Source of the DNA: Actinocatenispora sp036503555
GTDB taxonomy: Bacteria > Actinomycetota > Actinomycetes > Mycobacteriales > Micromonosporaceae
Length of the DNA: 64,000 nucleotides
Assembly: GCA_036503555.1 (NCBI GenBank)
Contig: DASXWQ010000078.1
Location: 1 to 64,000 of the forward strand
Reading direction: 5' to 3'
Positions 20,901 through 27,303 of this stretch are shown here, piece after piece. The translations under genes were made by a program, and so were the position numbers. The notes beneath the pieces were generated by a model. That model made no database searches and had not been told where the DNA came from. It was given only the letters and a program-made list of their open reading frames with translations. Positions within the stretch are counted from its first letter, which is position 1. Every line of letters starts with the position of its first letter.

Positions 20901-23900
20901 GTCGGGGACGTCCCCGTCGTGCTCGGTCGCCCGGATCTTCGCGGCGCCGAGCTGCTGCTCCCGCTGCCCGGTCAGCGCCAGGTAGTCCTTCGTGCGCGCC
21001 ACGGTGAGCGCACGGCCCTCCGCCCAGCTGGGTACGGAATCGCCGGACGGCCGGTGGTTCTGGATGCGGTCGGCGATCCGCCGCCACCCCGGCACCCGCT
21101 CGCCCGCCGCACGCGCGTTCAGGTACGCCTCGCGCGCGCTGCCGTGGTACATCCCCCGCGTACGGTCGATGGTGCCGGCGTCCAGGTGCTCGGCCAGGTC
21201 CGGCCGGTCCCGCTGGAACCCGGCGACCACGTCGTCGAACGTGCCGCCCTTGTCGACCGCGCGTACCCCGTCGATCGCCGCGTCGTCGGAGAGCCGTGCC
21301 TTCAGCGCCTTCTCGTTGCCGTCGAAGCGCTTCGGCAGCTTCGCGACCGCCCGCTCGCGCCACATCGCGTCCCCGAGGCCCCGGCCCGACCCGCCGGGCT
21401 TCATGCCCCGGGTGAGAGCGGCCCGGATCTCGGTGCGGACGTCCCCGGTCACCCGCTTCTCCCAGGGCCGCACGTCGTCCCGGTCGACACCGTGCTGCTG
21501 CTTCCACCGGTCCAGCCGGTCCGCGAACCCGCCCTTCATGAAGCGGTCCAGCGCCACCTCCCGGTCGAACCGGGCCGGCAGCCCACCCTCCAGGTCCTTC
21601 TGCCACGCGGCGAACTCCTTCCGTGCCCCGGGCAGCTCCCCCTCCCGGAACCTCCCCCGGTACCCGCCGGTGACCTCATCGACGTACTGGCTGCGCATGC
21701 CCGCGACGTCGCCCGCCGACAGGCCGTTGTCCGGGTGTGCGCGCTGGAAGTCCCCGTGTGCCCGGTCGAACGCCGCGCCCGCCCGGGTCTGCGCCTCGTC
21801 CAGCCCGCCGTGGTACCGGAACGTGTGCGGCAGGCGGCCGACCTGCGCGTCGACCTCGCCCTCCCACTTCCGGTACACCGAGTGCGGATCGTCGCCGCTC
21901 CCCCGCGGCGCGCCGGCCGCGTCGGCGTCGTCCATCGCCGTACCCCGGGTGACGGGCTCCATCGGCCGGCCCGGCCTGGCCGTCACGGGCCGCGCGCCGT
22001 CCGGGTCCGCGTACCGGTCCCGCCAGATGTTCGCGAGCCGGCGGTCGAAGTCGCCCTTCAGCCAGCTCAGGGTGTTTCCGTCGAGGTCCTTGCCGGTCTG
22101 CTGCCGCCACGACTGGTACGCCCGGTCGAACCTGTCGCCCGGCATGCCGCGCCCCTTGGCCATGCCCTGCATGGCGTCGCCGATGGCCTCGTACCGCTGT
22201 TGCAGACGGTCCCGGGAGGCTTTCCACAGCGGTTCCTTGACCCTCTGGCTGGTGAGCAGGTCCTCCCGGGTCACCGGCGTCTCCGCCAGCCCCTTGTTCG
22301 GATCCGTCGGCCCCGACTCGCGCGGCGCACGGCCGCCGAACATCTCCCTGACCGTCCCGCCGACCGGCGGCCGCACACCGCCGGCCGGCCCCCGTTCGGG
22401 ACGCAGGGAGAGCGGCTTCGCGGTGTCACCCGGCCGCGCGCCGTCCGGGGCGGCGCCCGCCCGGTCGGTGGTACCCGGTCTCGCATGGACGGTCGGCGCG
22501 TCGCTGCCGGCGCCCAACCTCCCCTCCCGTACCGGCGGGGGCGCGGCACTCGCCTCCGGCGGGTCCTGCCGGTCGCCGGTCGGCCGGACGGCGGGCGCCG
22601 CGTTCGGGTCCGCCTGGCCGGCGCGTGGCGTACGGGGGCCGGGCGGTGCGGCATCCAGCGACGCCCGGCGGGGCGGGTCGTCGTGCCCGGCCACACCGGC
22701 CTTCCGTACCGGCGGGACCAGCCCGTCCCCACCGGATCCCTTCGACGGCACCGTGATCGTGTCACCACTCACCCCGGTCCCCTTCGGTGGCACGGCAACC
22801 GTGTCGCCCCCCTTACCAGATCCCTTGGGCGGCACGGCAACCGCGTCACTCCCGACCGCCTTGTCCGGCGCCCTGCCCACGTCACCACCGGACCCGGATC
22901 CCTTGGACGGCACGGTGACCGTGTCCCCGACGGTGCCGGGTCCCTTGGGCGGCACCGTGACCGTGTCACCACCTGTCCCGAGGTCCTTGGACGGCACGGT
23001 GACCGTGTCACCACCGGTGCCGGGTCCCTTGGGTGGCACGGTGATCGCGTCGTTGCCGGTGGGGTTCTTCGCGGGCGGCGTACCGCCGGACCGCTCGGGC
23101 GGCGCCGTCGACGGGCGGGTGGGTACGCCCGAGCCGTGGTCGGCTGGGTTGGCGTCGTGCGGCACGTTGTCGGCGGGCCGCGCCGGGTCCGGGCCACCCA
23201 GGCGGGGCGGTACGCGTGGCGGCGTCCCGTGGCCCTGCGGCGCCGCGCCCGGCTGGGGACGCATCGGTACCGGGGTGCCGTTGGTGTCGACCTGGTCGTG
23301 CCCGCCGGCCGGCTCCCGGGGACCGCCGCCCGCGTGGACCGCGCCGGGATGCGCAGACGAGGCGGGCGGGCCGGCACGGGTCGGCGTCGGTTCGCCGACC
23401 GGCGGCGTGCCGGCCTTCCCGGGCGGCGTGGACCCGTGGTCGGGTGCGGCGTGGCCGGGCGGGTTCGGCGCGGCGTCGTGTGCCGGCGGGGCGCCGGCCG
23501 GGCGGCTCGTCACGGGCCCGCGGTTGCTCGTGACGGGCCCGTGCTCGGGTACGGAGCGGTCCGGTTGCGGCTGGACCGGCTTCGTGCCGTCGGCTGGGTG
23601 CCCGGCGGGTGGCGTGTTCCGTACGACGGCGGGTGGCGGCGCGGACCGTCCCGGATCGCCGACCCGGCCGTCGCCCGGCTTGTTCCCGGGCGGGGCCACG
23701 GCCTTGTCGCCGCCGTGGTTCGTCGCGGGCGGCGCCTTCTGCGGCTGCGGCGCGGGCCGGCCGGTACCGACGGGTGAGGTGTCGTGCGCGACGTTGCCGG
23801 CGGGCGACGTGACCCGGTCGCCGGTGGTGCCGCCGGGGCGGCCGGGCGGTGGGCTGACCGTACCGCCGGTCTTGATGTCGTGCGGGCCGCCACTCGGCGT

Positions 23901-24620
23901 GGGTGTCTTGCCGTTACCGGGGTCGGCGCGCCCGCCGCCGGGGATCGGGTTCGGGTGGATGACCGTGCCGTCGGCGCCAGCCGGGGTGTCCTTCGGGCCG
24001 CCGTGCGGACTGATCTTGCCGCCGGCCAGGAGGGAGCCGCCGAGGCCGAACAGGCCGCCGAGCCCCACGGCGAGGCCGAACTCCTTACCGTCGATCGTGA
24101 ACGGCTGATGGGTGGCGGCCGCGGCGATCCCCTCGCCGAACACCATCGTCCCGGCGCCGATCGCGCCGCCGACGACGATGTTGGAGACGAACGGCGCGAC
24201 CTTCGCGGCGATGTTCGGGACGATCCTGCCGCCGATCGACAGGACCGCGGCGATCACCCGCGCCAGGAAGTTGATGAGCCGGCCGAGCGGCAGGAAGAAC
24301 GCGGCGATCCCCACCACGCTCAGGATGATGTCGACGATCGCGGCCTTCGCGAGCTTCTTGAGCAGCTTGCGGATCTCCTCCGCGTACTCCTTGATGCTCT
24401 TGGCGACCTCGTGCGTGTTGTCCGCGACCTTGCTCACCTGGGTGGCGGTCATCGTCGTGACGTCCTGGAAGTAGGCCGAGGCCCGGCCGGTCCACTCCAG
24501 CTTCTTGTGCGACTTCGTCACGGCGGTGGCGAGCGCGTCGAGGTCCTTGCCGGTCTGCTCCCACTGGTCGGCGAGCTTGTCCAACTGGTCCGGATCCGGA
24601 TAGGAGACGTTGCCGCCCAC
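14904..24620 (-). CDS. Giant 3238-residue WXG-headed protein, probable type VII substrate
   Basis: The GTG start at 24620 is preceded by GGAGG eight bases upstream. Residues 1-105 form a WXG100-like helical hairpin with W43-T-G45. Hydrophobic stretches at about 93-130, 142-168 and 180-200 follow, then a Pro/Gly-rich linker to about 735 that includes eight PP(S)KG repeats. Residues about 780-1385 hold at least five helical repeats (RFDRAYQSW, AFDRAHGDF, FADRLDRWK, FDDVVAGFQ). A mixed region follows with a collagen-like Gly/Lys patch at about 2030-2063 and an Ala-rich helix near 2165-2235. Two copies of an alpha/beta block (VTSLSEVRQVLTAIPPHH / VRNLRLVEAALAQLRPEH) come next, and the C-terminal tail ends LATEVMTC. 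The head and linker match the general plan of secreted type VII polymorphic toxins, but no toxin domain is recognised at the end. It heads the three-gene operon. Confidence 0.85.
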   Translation of the reverse strand: MGGNVSYPDPDQLDKLADQWEQTGKDLDALATAVTKSHKKLEWTGRASAYFQDVTTMTATQVSKVADNTHEVAKSIKEYAEEIRKLLKKLAKAAIVDIILSVVGIAAFFLPLGRLINFLARVIAAVLSIGGRIVPNIAAKVAPFVSNIVVGGAIGAGTMVFGEGIAAAATHQPFTIDGKEFGLAVGLGGLFGLGGSLLAGGKISPHGGPKDTPAGADGTVIHPNPIPGGGRADPGNGKTPTPSGGPHDIKTGGTVSPPPGRPGGTTGDRVTSPAGNVAHDTSPVGTGRPAPQPQKAPPATNHGGDKAVAPPGNKPGDGRVGDPGRSAPPPAVVRNTPPAGHPADGTKPVQPQPDRSVPEHGPVTSNRGPVTSRPAGAPPAHDAAPNPPGHAAPDHGSTPPGKAGTPPVGEPTPTRAGPPASSAHPGAVHAGGGPREPAGGHDQVDTNGTPVPMRPQPGAAPQGHGTPPRVPPRLGGPDPARPADNVPHDANPADHGSGVPTRPSTAPPERSGGTPPAKNPTGNDAITVPPKGPGTGGDTVTVPSKDLGTGGDTVTVPPKGPGTVGDTVTVPSKGSGSGGDVGRAPDKAVGSDAVAVPPKGSGKGGDTVAVPPKGTGVSGDTITVPSKGSGGDGLVPPVRKAGVAGHDDPPRRASLDAAPPGPRTPRAGQADPNAAPAVRPTGDRQDPPEASAAPPPVREGRLGAGSDAPTVHARPGTTDRAGAAPDGARPGDTAKPLSLRPERGPAGGVRPPVGGTVREMFGGRAPRESGPTDPNKGLAETPVTREDLLTSQRVKEPLWKASRDRLQQRYEAIGDAMQGMAKGRGMPGDRFDRAYQSWRQQTGKDLDGNTLSWLKGDFDRRLANIWRDRYADPDGARPVTARPGRPMEPVTRGTAMDDADAAGAPRGSGDDPHSVYRKWEGEVDAQVGRLPHTFRYHGGLDEAQTRAGAAFDRAHGDFQRAHPDNGLSAGDVAGMRSQYVDEVTGGYRGRFREGELPGARKEFAAWQKDLEGGLPARFDREVALDRFMKGGFADRLDRWKQQHGVDRDDVRPWEKRVTGDVRTEIRAALTRGMKPGGSGRGLGDAMWRERAVAKLPKRFDGNEKALKARLSDDAAIDGVRAVDKGGTFDDVVAGFQRDRPDLAEHLDAGTIDRTRGMYHGSAREAYLNARAAGERVPGWRRIADRIQNHRPSGDSVPSWAEGRALTVARTKDYLALTGQREQQLGAAKIRATEHDGDVPDAVLDRVRGQLGRDLTRAYHDVWGTRPGEFGRGPKAEDADAARWEQWRQRTDLLDRTLDARVLHERDLTATLGNAARDFDTMMGPITRPRYEMPASTRESLAEQFRVDYASARHGIMGRPGERADDSLAQEKLSGDEFRRTTAVLRVGQGMKDGSYHLPPGDEPITFPLSDGHVVELGDRGWWVRPADVSPDVARAVRGGRYADPAGSDPALVVGTPGRATPPWVASQGKRFADGLTGARDAYHVTVLDSHEPIPPGTDAPPPRPTRAAPPGRTLGEDSGRDGVPGTDAAPPAQARTVPKVTASPAGRKFLAAFDARQAQEPAAPQRIPSADGAKAPAGRTAKPADGVDPARGKAPDRVDKAPGVDGEKVAQPGGGGDPGKRPAREAYSEKDLARARRPGPPRTSPPVPGRQIVRNDLFGHADLVRVTRESHLSGPGRRLGSADGTGPSDGVVPGASGRAPADDSRHLYTELGADGSMRPTILRPGESVMEVKPLSGKDPGSFDVTASVGGKRMPVGGPRERTLTYDPAGRSWDVTPIDNVVGPRTAPDPPPFQVLRRDPDGSIHLVTYTKPPRTGGSPETGADAPTYHGLDVDGAAHGWRAETYRGGRFTTERVGVVPSTGQRLDGGELRWEREPTSLIVRDPRTGRWTPLATTKGSVAPGRDAPADTGDVAVRPRAADTDPATGRAGIYRWNPERSAVEPVPSRNGGIDVAEIGTATGRVSFERYVPSGAKGTGPSSLRMHPDGSLVPQDGSGISAHDLTYDATSGTIRFGGPDRSRPGRSFGGADDGKGGGPTGAGGKGGPAGKGGPAGKGGKGGKGGGGLSLRGKPDGSATQTEPDGVVFVRQRPHTEVVDAAPAVRDRPPADTEPAEGTKGGPDDNARAAKARTITNPTDGSKTAVLGTSPESAADLPPRPGADEPKGSPIPNKVAAEKLATAHAEQAAKDAAAKARGQATLGAETAAMVGAQARAEKVAARNEANWARQDTSRASAEERFDIPAGSLPDGIRIRVDGNTLLIYRGGAPVSFVPMVRAPGSGLAVQIDRSVTSLSEVRQVLTAIPPHHRPSLLVQFLGERQPVDAARAQDIADRVLHGLAGQKGPAGVLFGRSALPKPTEHTALQVPVTAARTVTTPAEADDVVVHPQDRPGRGPASEQTPEPVAETPPAPAGPPPKPVEMREPTPAEAEYFTAMPRDLSMSSYGTVVTLYLGKTPGARVGSRTGLTVAVDGSVRNLRLVEAALAQLRPEHQRNLTVEFAGSRTSITPDRAGAITDRVLAATTENAAVYFPEFALTARPAPDPWRVPVSEAGGPAFTMVAAGYRFHPTNRPAPSVRAPYGLAKGPETGTYASPNGLHWDARGTGEVWVGKTPPPDFVSTGRSGALVVAEPGDVLTREEAAEVKRVADALRHGDPAIDTVWLGRTLTEKGQAELAAVQDAMPAGWTARPVRAGWVMGRAGAADIGPSALRTPVAGGRILFVDPTGVAPDESVRAAAEALAALPEGLRNRAVLQPAPGVTLPWRTVGSIVGRLRAGGGPAAVVPVRQLTDVPPADATAFVPMAWTADGPVRTVPQAADHYRVYAPGVTPPEPLPAGLVVGNEPGMLGVDLPGLRGVVDTADPAELHIHLGGTDPAATPARPRTTGSTAPGAVGTAGRGTVSSTTGPPASAAGETAGPTAPGAVRTSGRGTVVVTITGAADEAQRAELYGLVERIGAGRPLVVTLDDEPNGVNALENAAIRASLPPGYTAHRVPAGHVVAPDTDAPVDLDGARRVVPVPEATLIELAPDVPVGTVLAALPASIRDRAVVHRTGEPPLPAVWTPRYLRQRRWVPDGTAPAASRWRADAVRWATSSAALTRARVEQVRQRPPATPVPDTAPAAARAIQLANLGYGAAGADHLATAHIESADAHVQALLREVGVPHEPPVRLGGGDGATAQHHANTAVLEAVRLTLAGDLAGADMVVRGNRSALVGAERVNWVRWLRELIQARPDRAADLGHLATEVMTC
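18430..18530 (-). repeat. Gly/Lys/Pro-rich low-complexity patch
   Basis: Short tandem units of the type GGPAGKGG and GGKGG lie inside the 3238-residue protein. They are visible in DNA as repeated cgcccttgcc and ctgccgggccgcc blocks. The encoded segment should be flexible or collagen-like. Confidence 0.8.
22728..23058 (-). repeat. Tandem VTVPPKGxGxxGD repeats
   Basis: About eight units of roughly 13-15 residues read (V/I)TVP(P/S)KG.G.GGD in the Pro-rich linker of the 3238-residue protein, with one diverged unit (VGRAPDKAVGSD). The DNA repeats share ggcaccgtgaccgtgtc-like cores. An extended spacer or wall-spanning stalk would fit. Confidence 0.85.
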
Positions 24621-24681
24621 CAGCCTGCCTCCACTCGCTCACGACCACCGACCAGGCGCCACCGCAGCTCACCATTCCACC

Positions 24682-24731
24682 GGGTACCCGCCGCGCCACA
24701 GAACCCAAAACGGAGGACGCGGCGGGCACCC
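24682..24731. promoter_or_regulatory. Long inverted repeat between the giant operon and the YbaB-like gene
   Basis: GGGTACCCGCCGCG at 24682-24695 pairs with CGCGGCGGGCACCC at 24718-24731, matching at 13 of 14 positions with a 22-base loop. It lies in the 200-base divergent intergenic region. Transcripts from either side would include a very stable hairpin, or the DNA could bind a dimeric regulator. Confidence 0.6.
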
Positions 24732-24820
24732 CGGGTGGGGGACGTCCGGTGTCACCCGTGAACCGGTACGCCGCGCCGGCCGTCTGCCAGGTACCACGAG
24801 ATGCCGGACGGGAGCACACG

Positions 24821-25141
24821 ATGGCGTACGAGAACGAACTGCACGACTTCCTTCAGCAGGCCCAGGAGATCACCGCCCGGATGCGGGCGGCGAGCGAGCA
24901 GATGGCGCAGCACGACATCGTCGGCACCGCCGCCGACGGCGCGGTACGGGTGGCGATGACCTCGACGGGCGACGTCTCCTCGGTACGGATCGAGCCGCGC
25001 GCCGCGCACCCCGACGACCTGCCGCGCCTGGAACGCCACCTCACCGAGGCCATGCAGGACGCGCTCAACAAGGTACGGGGCGTGGCGGAGCAGCTGATGC
25101 GCCCGCTCACCGACGAGCTGACCCGGCTGGGCGACGGGTAG
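24821..25141 (+). CDS. YbaB/EbfC-family protein
   Basis: This 106-residue protein starts at an ATG at 24821 with GGGAG in front. It has an N-terminal amphipathic helix (LHDFLQQAQEITARMRAA), a central strand region (ADGAVRVAMTSTGDVSSVRI) and a C-terminal helix, which is the YbaB fold. YbaB proteins are small nucleoid-type DNA-binding dimers. ESX loci of mycobacteria carry a member (EspL), so the location fits. It is the only forward-strand gene inside the secretion block, divergent from the giant operon and convergent with eccD. A role as local regulator or as a chaperone-like partner is inference. Confidence 0.8.
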   Translation: MAYENELHDFLQQAQEITARMRAASEQMAQHDIVGTAADGAVRVAMTSTGDVSSVRIEPRAAHPDDLPRLERHLTEAMQDALNKVRGVAEQLMRPLTDELTRLGDG

Positions 25142-25158
25142 CGGCCCGCCGCTCAGCC
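25136..25158. terminator. Possible bidirectional terminator hairpin
   Basis: AGCGGC-CC-GCCGCT at 25140-25153 is a perfect stem between the convergent ends of the YbaB-like gene and eccD, flanked by GGG and CCC. There is no T-tract. Confidence 0.4.
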
Positions 25159-26538
25159 CACGATCGCGCGCCCCATCGCGAACAGGTCGTCGAACACCCC
25201 GAAGACGCCCATCGCCAGGACCGCGGACACCACGATGCACGCCACGCCGATCACCTCGACGAACCGCCCGCGGTCGCGGCTGTCCACCACGGCGCCGAAC
25301 GCGGCGTGCTCGTCGTCGGTGTGCTTCGGCCGGTGCAGCACGGTCACCGCCACGCCGACGCCGACGAGCAGCCCGCCGAGGAGCACCAGCGCCCAGACCG
25401 CCGCGTTCATGCCGAGGTACCGGTAGGCGCTGGCACCGACGAGACCGAACAGCCCCACCGCACCGGCCGCGCCCAGCGGTATCACCTCCGCGGCGAAACC
25501 GACCTGGCGGGCCCGTACGACGAGGGCGACGCCGGCGGTCCCGGCCAGGCCGAGCGCCCACGGGTCACCGGACAGCGCGAGCGCCGGCAGCGCGACGACC
25601 AGCGCGACGGCCGGGATCGCGAGGACCAGCGCCAGGAGTTGCCGGGCCCGCAGCATCAGCCGCGCGGTCGTCGGCGCCACCCCGGCGGCGTCCTTCGGCA
25701 TCCGGGCGCTCCACGCGGCGACGAGGCCGGCGAGCGGCCGGGCCAGCGCCACCAGCGCGAGCGCCGTCACGGCGGTGGCCGCCGCGGTCTGGGCCGCGTC
25801 GGCGTGCAGGACCGCCAGTACCACGGCGACCGCGCCGGCCACCGCGAGCGGCACCTCGACGGCGAGTACGGCCGGCTCCGGGGTGGCCGCGAGGGCCATC
25901 AACGTACCGGCGTTCGCGCCGACGACGACGCCGCACCAGAACAGGCCGCCGCCGAGGGACTGGCCGACCAGCCCGCCGACCGCGGCGAGGCACGGCACCG
26001 CGCACAGCGAGACGGCCAGGCAGGCCGCGGCGGGCAGGCGGGCACGTTTCTGGTTCAGCGCCCACGCGAGCGCCAGCAGGACGATCGCGACCAACGCCAG
26101 CCCGACGGCGGCGACGAGGCCGCCGCCGGGCGGGCGCAGTGCGACGACCGCGGCGGTGAGCGTGATCCAGCCCGTACCGAGCCAGACGGTCAGGACGCCG
26201 CGGTGCCCGGTGCTCTCCCGATGCTCCCGGGCGTCGGCGGCGACCAGCTCCTCGATGTCCTCGACGACCGGCGCCGTACCCGGATCGTCGGCGCTGTCCC
26301 GCAGGTAGAGCACCTGCCCGTCGGCGACACCCGCCTCCGCCAGCGATGTCGCCACCGGCCACGGCTGGTCGCCGGCCGGCGCGAGCGACCACGCCGGGGC
26401 CATCACCCCGCCGCCGGTCTCCCCGCACAGGTCGGCGAGACCCACCACGTACTCACCGATCGGACTCTCCGAGGGGAGCGCCACGTCGACACGGCGTGCC
26501 GAGCCGACCACGGTGATCCGGCTGCGCCTGTCCAGCAC
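25153..26538 (-). CDS. eccD: Type VII secretion channel protein EccD
   Basis: The 461-residue protein has a ubiquitin-like YukD head (about 1-80, RITVVGSARRVDVALPSES) followed by about 11 hydrophobic segments from residue 115 to the end. This is the EccD plan, and the length is close to the family norm of about 450-500. In ESX systems EccD dimers form the bulk of the inner-membrane pore around EccC. The start is a GTG at 26538, only a few bases after the stop of the preceding WXG100 gene, so the two are probably translationally coupled. It is the last gene of the reverse core operon. Confidence 0.93.
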   Translation of the reverse strand: MLDRRSRITVVGSARRVDVALPSESPIGEYVVGLADLCGETGGGVMAPAWSLAPAGDQPWPVATSLAEAGVADGQVLYLRDSADDPGTAPVVEDIEELVAADAREHRESTGHRGVLTVWLGTGWITLTAAVVALRPPGGGLVAAVGLALVAIVLLALAWALNQKRARLPAAACLAVSLCAVPCLAAVGGLVGQSLGGGLFWCGVVVGANAGTLMALAATPEPAVLAVEVPLAVAGAVAVVLAVLHADAAQTAAATAVTALALVALARPLAGLVAAWSARMPKDAAGVAPTTARLMLRARQLLALVLAIPAVALVVALPALALSGDPWALGLAGTAGVALVVRARQVGFAAEVIPLGAAGAVGLFGLVGASAYRYLGMNAAVWALVLLGGLLVGVGVAVTVLHRPKHTDDEHAAFGAVVDSRDRGRFVEVIGVACIVVSAVLAMGVFGVFDDLFAMGRAIVG

Positions 26539-26541
26539 GGG

Positions 26542-26868
26542 TCAGCGCTGCCAGGTCTTGGTGTTGGAGGACTCGGCGTTCAGGTAGTTCTCGTACGCCA
26601 CGTCGAGGGCGTGCGCGATGAACGGCAGCAGTCCCGTGTTGCCGCCGGAACCGTCGCCCCACAGGCCCATCGAGGCCAGGTTCCACTCCTGCTCCAGGCC
26701 GGTGAAGTACTGGTGGGCGTCGCCCTTCCAGGACTCCGCGAGCGGCGCCAGCTTCTTCTGCAGGGTGTCCAGCTCGGACGCCAGGTTGCCGGAGATCGTG
26801 CGTACGTGGGTGCCGGCCTCGGCCAGCTCCGGCGGCACCTGGAGGTTGCTCGATTCGATGTCGGGCAT
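26542..26868 (-). CDS. WXG100 (ESAT-6-like) protein, W-K-G
   Basis: A 108-residue helix-turn-helix protein with SWKGDAHQYF at its centre. It has no signal peptide and a predominantly helical, acidic sequence. An AAGGAG site lies six bases before the ATG. It should pair with the WXG100 protein encoded just upstream (26898-27272) as the exported EsxA/EsxB-like heterodimer, one of which would dock on the last ATPase domain of EccC. The C terminus (NAESSNTKTWQR) lacks the classic YxxxD/E motif, though YENYLNAE near residue 91 has YxxxLxxxE spacing. Confidence 0.92.
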   Translation of the reverse strand: MPDIESSNLQVPPELAEAGTHVRTISGNLASELDTLQKKLAPLAESWKGDAHQYFTGLEQEWNLASMGLWGDGSGGNTGLLPFIAHALDVAYENYLNAESSNTKTWQR

Positions 26869-26897
26869 GGTCTGCTCCTTGGGTACGAGGGGGCGGG

Positions 26898-27272
26898 TCA
26901 GAGGTTCGCCGGCGGCGGGACGGGGGTGAGCGTCGTCGGCTGGCTCGACGGGTTGTTGGGCGTGTCGACGAGGTTGCCGTCGATGCCGACGAGGCTCTTG
27001 AGGTTGTCGGCCTCGCTGTTGACGTAGTTGACGTAGTTCCCGCGCAGGCCCTGGCCGATGTCGACCAGCGCGTCGTGCAGGGCGACCGAGTACACCTGGA
27101 AGTTGGTCATCATCTCGGCGAACTGCGCCGAGGACACGCCGAGCCAGGTCGCGCCGAGCCCCTCGACGTACGTCCGCAACAGGCCCAGCTGGGTCTGCAC
27201 GTCCTGGGCGGTGGTGTCGCAGTCCGACGCGGCCGTCGCCACGTACTGCGGGGTGACGTTGTACTGGGTCAT
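26898..27272 (-). CDS. WXG100 (ESAT-6-like) protein, W-L-G
   Basis: A 124-residue WXG100 protein with the turn motif TWLGVSSAQF. A second helix contains YVNYVNSEADNLK, and a short Pro-rich tail follows. AGGAGG is seven bases before the ATG. The gene directly follows eccC and precedes the second WXG100 gene, the usual place for the exported pair. The tail after residue 105 is longer than in the minimal family and may carry the export signal. Confidence 0.92.
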   Translation of the reverse strand: MTQYNVTPQYVATAASDCDTTAQDVQTQLGLLRTYVEGLGATWLGVSSAQFAEMMTNFQVYSVALHDALVDIGQGLRGNYVNYVNSEADNLKSLVGIDGNLVDTPNNPSSQPTTLTPVPPPANL

Positions 27273-27303
27273 CTGCGCTCCTCCTGTTCGTTGGTACGGT
27301 GCG

